A stretch of 64,000 nucleotides of DNA from Photobacterium piscicola (GTDB taxonomy: Bacteria; Pseudomonadota; Gammaproteobacteria; Enterobacterales; Vibrionaceae). This document shows, in pieces, positions 1-8,605 of this stretch (within the stretch, counting starts at the first letter, position 1; each line of letters opens with the position of its first letter). A program made the translations under genes and the position numbers. The notes under the pieces were generated by a model that worked only from the letters and a program-made list of their open reading frames with translations, searched no databases and was not told the origin of the DNA. The stretch covers positions 527,342-591,341 of the forward strand of contig NZ_FUZI01000002.1 of NCBI RefSeq assembly GCF_900166965.1. The letters are read 5' to 3'.

Positions 1-525
1 CTAAAAGCTGCTATTGAAGAATTTAAGGTTGAATTAACCGCTGAAGGTTTAGCGTTTGACACTAACATCGAGATCGGTGTTATGGTTGAAACACCAGCAG
101 CCGCAGCGATTGCACACCACTTAGCGAAAGAAGTTTCTTTCTTTAGTATTGGTACCAACGATTTAACCCAGTATACTCTAGCAGTTGACCGTGGTAATGA
201 GCTTATCTCTCATCTCTACAATCCACTATCGCCTGCTGTACTTACTGTGATCAAGCAAGTTATTGATGCTTCTCACGTTGAAGGTAAGTGGACAGGTATG
301 TGTGGTGAACTTGCTGGCGACGAACGTGCAACCCTACTTCTATTAGGTATGGGTCTGGACGAGTTCAGCATGAGTGCTATTTCTATCCCTCGCGTTAAGA
401 AAGTTATCCGTAATGCTAACTTTGCTGACGTTAAAGCAATGGCAGAGTATGCTTTAACTCTTCCAACAGCGGCTGAGATTGAAGAGCACGTAGAAAAATT
501 CATCGCAGAAAAGACCATCTGCTAA
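1..525 (+). CDS. ptsI: PTS enzyme I (phosphoenolpyruvate-protein phosphotransferase), C-terminal part
   Basis: The reading frame is open from base 1 and encodes the last 174 residues of enzyme I, which moves phosphate from phosphoenolpyruvate to HPr in the cytoplasm. The part seen is the C-terminal PEP-binding barrel: the stretch GVMVETPAA, the motif [12 protein letters not shown] and the MCGELAGD segment that carries the active-site cysteine are all recognisable. The N-terminal histidine domain lies outside the window. crr follows 45 bases downstream in the same direction, as in the usual ptsHI-crr operon. The 5' truncation is only the window edge. Confidence 0.97.
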   Translation, partial: LKAAIEEFKVELTAEGLAFDTNIEIGVMVETPAAAAIAHHLAKEVSFFSIGTNDLTQYTLAVDRGNELISHLYNPLSPAVLTVIKQVIDASHVEGKWTGMCGELAGDERATLLLLGMGLDEFSMSAISIPRVKKVIRNANFADVKAMAEYALTLPTAAEIEEHVEKFIAEKTIC

Positions 526-570
526 TAAAATATAGCTGCAGATAAAATAACAACGCTTAGGAGCAACGAT

Positions 571-1080
571 ATGGGCCTGTTTGACAAATTAAAGAAAATG
601 GTTTCTGACGACAGCAGTGAAGCTAGTGTAATTGAAATTATCGCACCACTTTCTGGCGAAATCGTTAACATCGAAGATGTGCCTGATGTAGTATTTGCTG
701 AAAAAATTGTTGGTGATGGTATTGCTATCAAACCAACTGGCAACAAAATGGTTGCACCAGTAAACGGTACTATCGGTAAGATTTTTGAAACTAACCACGC
801 TTTCTCTATTGAGTCTGACGATGGCATCGAGCTTTTTGTTCACTTCGGTATTGATACTGTTGAACTTAAAGGCGAAGGTTTTACTCGCATCGCTGAAGAA
901 GGCCAATCTGTTAAAGTTGGCGACACTATCATCGAATTCGATCTTGCACTTCTAGAAGAGAAAGCTAAGTCAACATTGACGCCAGTAGTTATCTCTAACA
1001 TGGACGAGATCAAAGAGCTAATCAAGCTATCTGGTGCTGTAAACGTTGGTGAAACACCAGTACTACGCATCAAGAAATAA
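571..1080 (+). CDS. crr: PTS glucose-specific enzyme IIA component
   Basis: This 169-residue protein is the full length of EIIA-Glc, the soluble PTS protein that passes phosphate to sugar permeases and signals carbon state through adenylate cyclase and inducer exclusion. The start [11 protein letters not shown], the phosphorylated-histidine region [12 protein letters not shown] and the second conserved His in ETNHAFSI are visible. An AGGAG ribosome site lies 558-562. It follows ptsI directly and is closed by a strong hairpin terminator, so it ends the pts operon. Confidence 0.98.
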   Translation: MGLFDKLKKMVSDDSSEASVIEIIAPLSGEIVNIEDVPDVVFAEKIVGDGIAIKPTGNKMVAPVNGTIGKIFETNHAFSIESDDGIELFVHFGIDTVELKGEGFTRIAEEGQSVKVGDTIIEFDLALLEEKAKSTLTPVVISNMDEIKELIKLSGAVNVGETPVLRIKK

Positions 1081-1100
1081 GATAGTTACTATCTTAATAA

Positions 1101-1129
1101 AAAACGCAGCTTTCTAGCTGCGTTTTTTT
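1101..1129 (+). terminator. Terminator after crr
   Basis: Perfect 11-bp stem (AAAACGCAGCT / AGCTGCGTTTT) with a four-base loop, followed by a T run; it ends the ptsI-crr transcript. Confidence 0.93.
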
Positions 1130-1352
1130 ATGTCTATTATAAATCCATCTTTGCTTATAAAAACACACTAAATCGCCTCTGTGCCACTTTCTCTATTCAT
1201 CTTGATATATTACATCTCAATTTATTAAACCGCTCATAGGTAATACTAGCCCCATTAATTAAGTGATTATCCTTTAAAAACATTAGGTCAAAAACTTATT
1301 GTGAACGGCATAATACTATAGACATTATTACTGACTATTTATGAGCAGCCAT

Positions 1353-1379
1353 AAAAAAACGCCACTATAAAATAGTCGC
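1353..1379 (-). terminator. Terminator for the leftward gene at 1420-1836
   Basis: Read on the minus strand, GCGACTAT and ATAGTGGC form an 8-bp stem with one mismatch, followed by a run of seven T. It lies about 40 bases past the stop of the leftward gene. The rest of 1130-1419 is AT-rich and I see no gene in it. Confidence 0.7.
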
Positions 1380-1419
1380 GCTTCTTATATATCATCATAA
1401 TTCATATTTAATTGATGGC

Positions 1420-1836
1420 TTATGCTGTCATCACCTCAACTTGTAATTTAACATGTTCACAATTGGGTTCGCCAGATTCAAACAGCATTGGCATATTTAA
1501 TCCTGTCGATAATGTTTGTGCCAAAATAGTTCGCCAGCCACCATCATCTAGTCGTTCTTGTACTTGTAACGCAATGCTAACACTTTCAGCTGAAACATCG
1601 AGTAATTGCGCACTGCCTACCACTTCACGGTATGAATGATGATTATTTTCACTTAAGCCTTCAAAAAAAATGGTTTCTTCGCCTGGCAATAAAGACAATG
1701 ACGTATTAACCATTTGTCGTAATCGACAAGCACTGTGTATTTCAAAACTGACATCCAACAGCCAATCAGCCATCGCCAGTGGGCTCAATAATGAACTAAG
1801 AAATAATTGCCCTTTACCCATTGTTAACTTTTCCAT
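1420..1836 (-). CDS. Hypothetical protein, possibly exported
   Basis: I do not recognise this 138-residue protein. The open frame extends upstream into the preceding gene, but the ATG at 1836 has a GAGAGGT ribosome site at a normal distance and clears the stop of the upstream gene by 20 bases, so I chose it. The N-terminal stretch, especially from the internal Met-6 (MGKGQLFLSSLLSPLAMA then D), resembles a weak signal peptide. The rest is acidic with no obvious membrane segment. It probably forms a two-gene operon with the DUF2919-like membrane protein at 1857-2303 and is followed by its own terminator. Function unknown. Confidence 0.65.
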   Translation of the reverse strand: MEKLTMGKGQLFLSSLLSPLAMADWLLDVSFEIHSACRLRQMVNTSLSLLPGEETIFFEGLSENNHHSYREVVGSAQLLDVSAESVSIALQVQERLDDGGWRTILAQTLSTGLNMPMLFESGEPNCEHVKLQVEVMTA

Positions 1837-1856
1837 TGCGATTACCTCTCTACAAG

Positions 1857-2303
1857 CTAATACGCAAACACATCTTTGACTCGTGAGCTTCGAACTAGAT
1901 ATAACCCTAGCCAAACCGTTAATAACAAGGTTAATGCACCAACCCAAGAGAATGCACCTTGACGCAACACGAGATGATATATTTGCAAAGCAAAATCGAT
2001 ACTGTAAGCAGCTATTAATAATTTTTTTCCATGCTGCCACAGATAATGTACAACTTTATTATTGCTATTACGCTGACCCGATAACCACATTAATAATAAG
2101 GCAGGACTTCCCAATACCATGCCTATATAAAGTGTCTCTCGAAGAGGATAAATCAACTCAAGCAATTGTCCGCCTTGGGTTCGACTCACCCCTGCCATGA
2201 TAAAAATCACCAATGCTTTCGCATTAAAAATCAGCGCTAGCCATAGCATCTTATTTAGTTTTAACTGCCCATGATCATCATAAGCATTGATAGGATAAAG
2301 CAA
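1857..2303 (-). CDS. DUF2919 (YfeZ-like) inner membrane protein
   Basis: A 148-residue protein with about four hydrophobic segments. Its start, with NAYDDHGQLKLNKMLWLALI and then IFIMAG, matches my memory of the DUF2919 family (E. coli YfeZ), which is of unknown function. The frame opens with TTG at 2303 preceded by GAGGGAAG, a plausible ribosome site; no ATG occurs before the conserved N-terminus. It lies 20 bases upstream of the hypothetical gene at 1420-1836 and is likely co-transcribed with it. Confidence 0.7.
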   Translation of the reverse strand: MLYPINAYDDHGQLKLNKMLWLALIFNAKALVIFIMAGVSRTQGGQLLELIYPLRETLYIGMVLGSPALLLMWLSGQRNSNNKVVHYLWQHGKKLLIAAYSIDFALQIYHLVLRQGAFSWVGALTLLLTVWLGLYLVRSSRVKDVFAY

Positions 2304-2740
2304 ACAACTTCCCTCTTACCTGTTTAACTCAATACGCATCAATTAAGATAACATCAATACACTATGGCTTAATTTCGACTCTAATCGATCACTGCATATT
2401 AAGTACTATTTAAGCGCTATTTTTGTGGAATACCGCACTTTTCATTTATGCATATTGCCGTATAAGTCACGTTTTTTGATCTAAAACCAACAAAAACAGG
2501 TTATTTCTCAACCAATACCTATGGCCCAAATAGGTTGGTTAATTCTTTTTAATCATAAAGTTACAATATGAATATAGTATTAACACCATGTTCATCTAAA
2601 ACTGGAATTTTCATACAAAAAACCGTAAATATATAAATTTCAACATATATACCAACAACCATACATACAGCAACACTGCTGCTAAAATAAAGTAATCAGA
2701 TATAATCACTCTTAATAACCATTTATCAATAAGGTCACTA
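2304..2740. other. AT-rich intergenic region with an orphan rightward hairpin
   Basis: 437 bases between divergent genes. I see no convincing coding frame. At 2510-2547 an imperfect inverted repeat (AACCAATACCTAT / ATAGGTTGGTT) is followed on the plus strand by AATTCTTTTT and looks like a terminator, although no plus-strand gene precedes it. A short untranslated RNA from about 2310 to 2550 is possible but I cannot point to a clear promoter. Confidence 0.4.
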
Positions 2741-2746
2741 GTGCGT

Positions 2747-3100
2747 ATGACGACCATGAAAAAAAATACAATACCTTCTGCAGAAACACAGATAGAAGCA
2801 TTACGTGTTGCTAAAGCCACGCAAAAAGAAGGTCAAACAAAAGAGCAAACAAAACTTATCGCACAAGGAATTCAAAAAGGGATTGAACAATATAAAAAAC
2901 AACAGAAAGCCAAAGCCAGAGAACGTGATAAATTAAAGAAGAAAACTCAGCAAGTCAAAAATACTCAACTTGAAACCACCGCTAATACGTCATCATCAGC
3001 CCCACAAATTATCTATAAGCAACATTGGCTACCATGGGGACTTATTATTGTTTCTTGGGTTGGCTTTGGGGCTTATTTAGCCTATACCAGTGCACTATGA
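2747..3100 (+). CDS. DUF2956 family protein
   Basis: About 117 residues. The N-terminal half is highly charged (VAKATQKEGQTKEQTKLIAQ, then many Lys/Arg/Gln residues likely to form a coiled coil) and the C-terminus has one hydrophobic segment, WLPWGLIIVSWVGFGAYLAY, so it is probably a C-terminally anchored inner-membrane protein with its basic part in the cytoplasm. The pattern fits my memory of DUF2956, a gammaproteobacterial family of unknown function. The start is uncertain: GTG 2741, ATG 2747 and ATG 2756 are in frame and AAGGT at 2731-2735 favours 2747. Its stop abuts the next gene. Confidence 0.7.
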   Translation: MTTMKKNTIPSAETQIEALRVAKATQKEGQTKEQTKLIAQGIQKGIEQYKKQQKAKARERDKLKKKTQQVKNTQLETTANTSSSAPQIIYKQHWLPWGLIIVSWVGFGAYLAYTSAL

Positions 3101-3111
3101 TGAGAGCAAAT

Positions 3112-3570
3112 ATGAAAATTATTGGTTTTATAACAGCGATTGGTGGCTTAATCAGTGGTTGTGCCGATCCTCAAGCGACACCATGGCAACGTCAAATAGA
3201 CATGCCTTGTGATAATAAATCCCATTGTGTATCAACACTTGAACAACGTGAAAAGTTTAAGCTTGCTCCCTTCACGCTAACCGCCAAAGGTATTCAACGT
3301 TGGTCTGATATTATTGCTGTCGCCCAAACGTTACCAGGAGCAAAGCTAATCGAACATGATGATACTTACTTTCATATTGAAGTCACCAGTGCTGTATTTG
3401 GCTTTGTGGATGACTTTGAAGTCAAACAACACGCACAACAACTGCATGTAAGATCTATCTCTCGCAGTGGTTATTCTGATTTTGGCGTCAACCGTAAACG
3501 AGCACACCAATTTAGAACCCAATTAGTCGAACAACAATTAATTCATGACACATCGACCACCAGCGATTAA
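3112..3570 (+). CDS. DUF1499 family lipoprotein
   Basis: A 152-residue protein beginning MKIIGFITAIGGLISGC, a lipoprotein signal with lipobox ISGC, so the mature protein should be anchored by a lipidated cysteine. The C-terminal half, with FGFVDDFEV and SRSGYSDFGVNRKR, is the signature I associate with DUF1499, function unknown. The frame also contains ATG codons at 3097 (overlapping the stop of the DUF2956 gene) and 3100. I chose 3112 because it gives a clean signal peptide and follows GAGAG, but 3097 is possible. It is co-transcribed with the DUF2956 gene. Confidence 0.75.
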   Translation: MKIIGFITAIGGLISGCADPQATPWQRQIDMPCDNKSHCVSTLEQREKFKLAPFTLTAKGIQRWSDIIAVAQTLPGAKLIEHDDTYFHIEVTSAVFGFVDDFEVKQHAQQLHVRSISRSGYSDFGVNRKRAHQFRTQLVEQQLIHDTSTTSD

Positions 3571-3606
3571 TACGATACCGCAAATTCACACATCGTAACT
3601 CGACTC

Positions 3607-3651
3607 AAAAAAAAACCATGACAATCCAAATGTTTATTTGAATTGTCATGG
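3607..3651 (-). terminator. Terminator of the nap operon
   Basis: CCATGACAAT and ATTGTCATGG (3616-3625, 3642-3651) form a perfect stem with an inner CAAAT/ATTTG extension. The minus strand follows with nine T, so it ends the leftward nap transcript; it may also stop the rightward DUF1499 transcript. Confidence 0.9.
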
Positions 3652-3677
3652 CTTCATTATGGTGTTGTTAACGCTAT

Positions 3678-3815
3678 TTAATTTACTTTTTTATCTTTAC
3701 CTAGCGACAATAGCCACACACTCACAGCTGCGACGGCCACAAAACCAGATAAAATAATCACAGGCATTGCTGCATAACCCAACACATGCCAAATTACTGA
3801 TTCTAGCGTACTCAT
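3678..3815 (-). CDS. TIGR02808-type small membrane protein linked to nap genes
   Basis: A 45-residue ORF read directly from the minus strand: it starts MSTLESVIWHVLGYAAMP, has a single long hydrophobic segment (about residues 13-38) and ends KDKKVN. A strong AGGAG ribosome site precedes two adjacent ATG codons (3818 and 3815). It begins 15 bases after the napC stop and is followed by the operon terminator, so it is the last gene of the nap operon. From memory, TIGR02808 is a family of about 46-residue single-span proteins found near nap genes in Vibrio and Photobacterium. No function is known to me; an accessory role in the NapC/NapAB electron path is only a guess from position. Confidence 0.85.
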   Translation of the reverse strand: MSTLESVIWHVLGYAAMPVIILSGFVAVAAVSVWLLSLGKDKKVN

Positions 3816-3830
3816 CATTTCTCCTTTGGT

Positions 3831-4406
3831 TTATTGCCACCCAGCCACATCTTTCATGTCTGGTAACTTATGGGCAATCCCCTTATGGCAATCAACACAG
3901 GTTTTATCGCCAGATGCTAATGCGGTCGAATGCTGTTTTGCACTACGTGGCGCTTGCTCAGAAAAGTCCATATAATTGAACTGATGACAATTACGGCATT
4001 CTTGAGAATCGTTATTTTTCATACGTTGCCATTCTCGTTCAGCTAAATGACCACGACGAGCATTAAACTTTTCAGGGGTATCAATTGTACCCATCATATG
4101 AGCAACAATTTCTTTTGAAGCCTGTACCTTACGCACAATTTTATCCGTCCAATTATGAGGTACATGACAATCAGAACAAATTGCCCTTACCCCTGATCGG
4201 TTAGAAAAGTGTATCGTTTCTTGAATCTCTTTTACGATTGGCGCATGACAACCAGCACAGAATTCTTCTGAGTTAGTTTTTTCCATTACGGTATTAAACC
4301 CGCCCCAGAATAATAGTCCGCCCATAAATCCCATAAAGAGAACAAGCCCGACAGCGACTTTGCTGGGTGTTTTTAGTCGTAACCAAAATGTTTTTAACAA
4401 CTTCAT
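3831..4406 (-). CDS. napC: Tetraheme cytochrome c quinol dehydrogenase NapC
   Basis: A 191-residue NapC/NirT-family protein that passes electrons from membrane quinol to the periplasmic NapAB complex. It has one N-terminal membrane anchor (about residues 17-37) and four CXXCH heme motifs: CAGCH (50-54), CSDCH (77-81), CRNCH (137-141) and CVDCH (170-174). The length is normal for the family. It lies 29 bases after napB and before the small TIGR02808-type gene. No napG/napH genes are present, so NapC is the likely sole quinol-oxidising link here. Confidence 0.97.
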   Translation of the reverse strand: MKLLKTFWLRLKTPSKVAVGLVLFMGFMGGLLFWGGFNTVMEKTNSEEFCAGCHAPIVKEIQETIHFSNRSGVRAICSDCHVPHNWTDKIVRKVQASKEIVAHMMGTIDTPEKFNARRGHLAEREWQRMKNNDSQECRNCHQFNYMDFSEQAPRSAKQHSTALASGDKTCVDCHKGIAHKLPDMKDVAGWQ

Positions 4407-4435
4407 AGATCAACCTTTTTACTATTCAGTCACGA

Positions 4436-4963
4436 TTAACGTAATGCACTTACACGTTTAAAGTCATTTTCAACTAATGGCTTAGCGTCTGCTTGAGGCA
4501 CATGGCACTGCAAACAAAAATAACGGCTTGGTGATACATCAGACAACACTTGGCCTTGCTGTGGTGACACATAATGGGTCACACTGATCTTGGTTGCCCC
4601 CATCTCTTTGGCATTTTTCCAACTATGGCAAGCAAGACACTTATTAGCATTAAGTGACACTTCGTAGTGACGAATGGTATGTGGGATCAGCGGTGGCTGA
4701 TAAATATAATCACTGTCTATTACCCCTTGATCCTTTGGATAATGCTTCATTAGATCCGCTGGGCGTGTTGCTTCAATTTCAGCCAAACCACGTAATGACT
4801 CAAGTCCACCAATGCCACCGGGATTATCTAATTTAGCTGCAGCGGCAATATTTGCCGTTGTCTTCGCGGTTTCAGTTGCTGTCGTAACATTGTTATCATC
4901 ACTATGTGCAATGCCGGTGAGCATCAGTCCTGCAACTAATACTGCAAAAATTAATTTCTTCAT
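4436..4963 (-). CDS. napB: Diheme cytochrome c subunit of periplasmic nitrate reductase
   Basis: A 175-residue NapB with an N-terminal signal peptide (MKKLIFAVLVAGLMLTGIAHS) and two CXXCH motifs, CLACH (109-113) and CLQCH (150-154), which carry the two hemes that feed electrons to NapA in the periplasm. The longer open frame starts at 5008, but the ATG at 4963 has a GGAG ribosome site and begins the signal peptide. It follows napA and precedes napC. Confidence 0.96.
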   Translation of the reverse strand: MKKLIFAVLVAGLMLTGIAHSDDNNVTTATETAKTTANIAAAAKLDNPGGIGGLESLRGLAEIEATRPADLMKHYPKDQGVIDSDYIYQPPLIPHTIRHYEVSLNANKCLACHSWKNAKEMGATKISVTHYVSPQQGQVLSDVSPSRYFCLQCHVPQADAKPLVENDFKRVSALR

Positions 4964-5031
4964 GCTGTTCTCCGTTTCTGTACATATTCTAGTTACAGCG
5001 AACGACAACCCTCGTCCGCTGAATTAATTGA

Positions 5032-7518
5032 TTAGATCTTGGTGATCTTGATAGGACATTTCTTAAAATCTGTCTGTTTCGACAATGGATCAGTTGCATC
5101 CAAGATCAATTTATTAACTAAAATATTGGCATCAAAGAACGGTACAAAGACCAATCCAACCGGTGGACGATTACGACCACGCGTTTCTACTCGACAGCGT
5201 ACTTCACCACGGCGCGATGACAATAACACTTCATCACCACGACGAAGGTTACGGGCTTTTGCATCTTGTGGATTGATGTAGCACGATGCATCTGGCACCG
5301 CTTTATATAGTTCTGGTACACGACGCGTCATGGTACCTGTGTGCCAATGCTCTAACACACGTCCAGTACACAACCACATATCATAATCTTGATCAGGCAC
5401 TTCCGGTGGCGCTTCATAAGGTGCTGAAATGATTAACGCCTTACCATCAGGTTTGCCATAAAAGTCCCAGCCAGTGCCTTTTTTAGCGTAGGGATCAGTG
5501 CCTTCTTTAAAGCGCCATTGGGTTTCTTTACCATCCACAACAGGCCAACGTAAACCACGAACTTTATGGTAAGTATCATAAGGTGCTAAATCATGCCCAT
5601 GACCACGACCAAAACTTGCGTACTCTTCAAAGAGCCCTTTTTGAACGTAATAACCTTGCGCTTGAGCATCATCATTCAATGGTTGCGCTTCGGTTAATGG
5701 GAATTTATCAACGTGACCATTAAGGAATAAAATATCGTACATCGTTTTACCGCGGTACTGAGGCATCTTATTAAGTAATGCTTCATCCCACACTTCTTCA
5801 ACCTTAAACCGCTTTGAAAACTCCATGATCTGCCATAAATCAGACTTAGCATCACCAGGCGCTTTAACTTGTTGATACCAAGCTTGAGTACGACGCTCAG
5901 CATTACCATAAGCGCCTTCTTTTTCAACCCACATAGCCGTTGGTAGAATCAGATCAGACGCTTGAGCGGTAACCGTTGGGTAAGGGTCAGAACAGACGAT
6001 AAAGTTATCTGGATTACGGTAACCCGGTAAACGCTCTTCATTAATATTAGGACCCGCTTGCATGTTGTTATTACACATCACCCAATACGCGTTTAATTTA
6101 CCGTCATTCAGCATTCGATCTTGCTGCACGGCGTGGTAACCCGGTTTAGGTGGAATCGTACCTTCAGGCAACTTCCAAATATTTTCAGCAATAGCACGGT
6201 GCTTAGGATTAGCAACCAGTAAATCAGCCGGTAAACGGTGAGCAAACGTACCTACTTCACGTGCAGTACCACATGCTGAAGGCTGACCGGTTAATGAAAA
6301 TGGACTATTACCCGGCGTTGAAATTTTACCGGTTAATAAATGCAAGTTATAAACCAAACTTTGCATCCATACACCACGAGTATGTTGGTTCATTCCCATG
6401 GTCCATAAAGACATTACTTTGAGTTTAGGATCGGCATAATATTTAGCTAACTCAACCAGTTTTTCAGGTTCAACACCTGACATTTGTGATGCTTTTTCAA
6501 GGGTATATTCCGCAACTGACGCTTTATATTCGTCAAATGTCATTGGGAATAGTTCGCCTGAATTAGGGTTTTCAGCTTGCTTTTGTAATGGATTATCATC
6601 ACGTAAACCGTAGCCAATATCCGTTTGAGCACGTTTGAAATGAGTATGTTTATTAACAAAATCCCAATTCACAGCATCGTTTTCAATGATGTAATTAGCG
6701 ATATAGTTAGCAATAGCTAAATCAGTTTGCGGATGGAAAATCATGCCATTATCAGCTAATTCAAACGAACGGTGCTCATAAGTCGACAACACATTTACTT
6801 TTACATGGGGATGACTTAAACGACGATCAGTCATTCGTGTCCATAATACAGGGTGCATTTCAGCCATGTTTGAACCCCAAAGTACAAACACATCTGCATG
6901 CTCTAAATCATCATAACACCCCATCGGCTCATCAATACCAAAGGTACGAATAAAGCCAACTACCGCAGACGCCATACAGTGACGGGCATTGGGATCGATA
7001 TTGTTTGAACGAAAGCCAGCTTTCATCATTTTAGATGCCGCATAGCCTTCCATGACAGTCCATTGGCCTGAGCCAAACATACCAACACCTGTAGGGCCTT
7101 GCTTTTTCAATGCTGCTTTCCATTTCTCAGCCATCACATCAAACGCGTGATCCCATGAAATAGGCGTGAACTCGCCTTCTTTATGGTACTCACCATCTTT
7201 CATGCGTAATAATGGCGTTTGTAAACGATCTTTACCGTACATTATTTTCGATAAAAAATAGCCTTTAATACAGTTAAGGCCTTTGTTTACAGGTGCTTTG
7301 GGATCACCTTGCGTCGCAACCACTCGTCCATTTTGAGTCCCGACTAACACTGAACAACCCGTACCACAAAAACGACAAGGCGCTTTATCCCATTTAATCT
7401 TCGTTTCATCAGAACTCACAATTAAATTCGTCGCTGATGCTGGTAACGAAATACCCGCTACCGCAGCAGCTGATGCTGCAGCATTTGCTTTCACAAATGC
7501 TCTTCTTGTCATTTTCAT
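5032..7518 (-). CDS. napA: Periplasmic nitrate reductase, catalytic subunit
   Basis: This 828-residue molybdoenzyme reduces nitrate to nitrite in the periplasm. A twin-arginine signal is seen at the start (TRRAFVK, then [15 protein letters not shown]). Cysteines 48, 51, 55 and 83 are placed as the 4Fe-4S ligands and Cys181 in NARHCMAS as the molybdenum ligand of the bis-MGD cofactor. The length equals E. coli NapA. The start ATG overlaps the napD stop (ATGA type), which suggests translational coupling; NapD is the chaperone that binds this Tat signal. Confidence 0.98.
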   Translation of the reverse strand: MKMTRRAFVKANAAASAAAVAGISLPASATNLIVSSDETKIKWDKAPCRFCGTGCSVLVGTQNGRVVATQGDPKAPVNKGLNCIKGYFLSKIMYGKDRLQTPLLRMKDGEYHKEGEFTPISWDHAFDVMAEKWKAALKKQGPTGVGMFGSGQWTVMEGYAASKMMKAGFRSNNIDPNARHCMASAVVGFIRTFGIDEPMGCYDDLEHADVFVLWGSNMAEMHPVLWTRMTDRRLSHPHVKVNVLSTYEHRSFELADNGMIFHPQTDLAIANYIANYIIENDAVNWDFVNKHTHFKRAQTDIGYGLRDDNPLQKQAENPNSGELFPMTFDEYKASVAEYTLEKASQMSGVEPEKLVELAKYYADPKLKVMSLWTMGMNQHTRGVWMQSLVYNLHLLTGKISTPGNSPFSLTGQPSACGTAREVGTFAHRLPADLLVANPKHRAIAENIWKLPEGTIPPKPGYHAVQQDRMLNDGKLNAYWVMCNNNMQAGPNINEERLPGYRNPDNFIVCSDPYPTVTAQASDLILPTAMWVEKEGAYGNAERRTQAWYQQVKAPGDAKSDLWQIMEFSKRFKVEEVWDEALLNKMPQYRGKTMYDILFLNGHVDKFPLTEAQPLNDDAQAQGYYVQKGLFEEYASFGRGHGHDLAPYDTYHKVRGLRWPVVDGKETQWRFKEGTDPYAKKGTGWDFYGKPDGKALIISAPYEAPPEVPDQDYDMWLCTGRVLEHWHTGTMTRRVPELYKAVPDASCYINPQDAKARNLRRGDEVLLSSRRGEVRCRVETRGRNRPPVGLVFVPFFDANILVNKLILDATDPLSKQTDFKKCPIKITKI

Positions 7519-7787
7519 AGCTTACCCTCAGCTTGTGTATCGTAGTGCTCAATATGGTGATAGACCAAAAAAGTAATTAATACATGATCTAAATTATTAA
7601 TTTTATCAATTGCATCTGTTACGTAGCCTTGGTTCTCTGTCTCAAGTACTACGATAATTTTCCCTTCTTCACTTGTCGCAGGAATTTCGGTGTTCGGTAT
7701 TGCTAAAATCTGTTGGCTAATCGTTGCTAAATATTGTGGCTTAACGTGAACGATAAGGCTTGAGGTATGCACTTCATTTAATGTCAT
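7515..7787 (-). CDS. napD: NapA signal-peptide-binding chaperone NapD
   Basis: A 90-residue cytoplasmic protein of the NapD family, which binds the NapA twin-arginine signal and holds back export until the cofactor is inserted. The features [10 protein letters not shown] near the start, [16 protein letters not shown] in the middle and a C-terminal LVYHHIE fit the family. It overlaps napA by four bases and lies 25 bases after napF. Confidence 0.93.
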   Translation of the reverse strand: MTLNEVHTSSLIVHVKPQYLATISQQILAIPNTEIPATSEEGKIIVVLETENQGYVTDAIDKINNLDHVLITFLVYHHIEHYDTQAEGKL

Positions 7788-7812
7788 GTTTACTCTCTAT
7801 AATTCTTTAAAT

Positions 7813-8322
7813 TTAAGGCGTTATCATTTCAATCGCAGCCACAGGGCAACCGCTTATACATGCACCACATCCACTGCAATCAGCCTGATTGATAACAGGT
7901 TGAGCAACCTTTGCCACTTGTAAAGAAAAAGTGATTGCTTGTGTTTCACATTGGTCGCCACAACTACGGCATTCAATGTTATTGAGTGCGAGACACGATG
8001 AATTAATCGTAGCCACTTGTGTCCATGGAGGTTGGGATTGGAGCTCAAATAAAGGTTCAGGGCACACATCTGCACATTGATAGCAAAAACTACATTCACC
8101 TTCCCCATGATGAAAATCCACCACTGGAAAACCACCATCACCTTTTATAATCACCTTTGTTTGGCAAGCATCAATACAAGCATTACAACGTAGACAATGA
8201 TCAGTGAAGGTATTTTCGTCCTTTATCCAAGGCAAGCGTGGCTGTGGAGATAGCTGCTTACGAGTAAAAAAAACTCGACGAGAACGATTAATCACAGCGC
8301 TCTCCTTTATATATGTAAACAT
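7813..8322 (-). CDS. napF: Ferredoxin-type protein NapF
   Basis: A 169-residue cytoplasmic iron-sulfur protein, first gene of the nap operon. Four cysteine clusters are visible: CLRCNACIDAC (43-53), CSFCYQCADVCP (77-88), a divergent one built from C110 and CRSCGDQC (118-125), and CSGCGACISGCP (149-160). NapF interacts with NapA and is thought to help its maturation. FNR-type and NarP-type motifs lie 90-135 bases upstream of the start. Confidence 0.95.
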   Translation of the reverse strand: MFTYIKESAVINRSRRVFFTRKQLSPQPRLPWIKDENTFTDHCLRCNACIDACQTKVIIKGDGGFPVVDFHHGEGECSFCYQCADVCPEPLFELQSQPPWTQVATINSSCLALNNIECRSCGDQCETQAITFSLQVAKVAQPVINQADCSGCGACISGCPVAAIEMITP

Positions 8323-8413
8323 TATATGATGACCAATTAATCTCTCTTGCTGTCATTCACTTTCTATTAATGTTCTTTTACGTTATTTTTAAATATCGTC
8401 ATAACTGCGAACA

Positions 8414-8429
8414 TACCCCCTAAGGGGTA
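8414..8429 (-). promoter_or_regulatory. NarP-type 7-2-7 operator upstream of napF
   Basis: TACCCCC-TA-AGGGGTA is an inverted pair of Nar heptamers with two-base spacing, the arrangement preferred by NarP. It lies between napF and the adjacent narQ-narP genes, so local control of nap by NarP is likely. Confidence 0.82.
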
Positions 8430-8443
8430 ATTGACCCTATACT

Positions 8444-8457
8444 TTGATCTAGATCAA
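8444..8457 (-). promoter_or_regulatory. FNR-type operator upstream of napF
   Basis: TTGAT-CTAG-ATCAA is an exact match to the FNR consensus. Its centre is about 29 bases farther upstream of napF than the centre of the NarP-type site, implying anaerobic activation of nap; it could also serve the divergent narQ. Confidence 0.82.
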
Positions 8458-8605
8458 TAAAACATAGTGGATAATATCTAACATTTGCAAATTTATCGTT
8501 TAATCAGTCAGTGCAAAATTAGCAAACTCAATATAATCCTAATAAATAATACCTAGCATCCCTTTCCATTAACAATCATTCATATTTATAGGTTGGCGGC
8601 AATTC

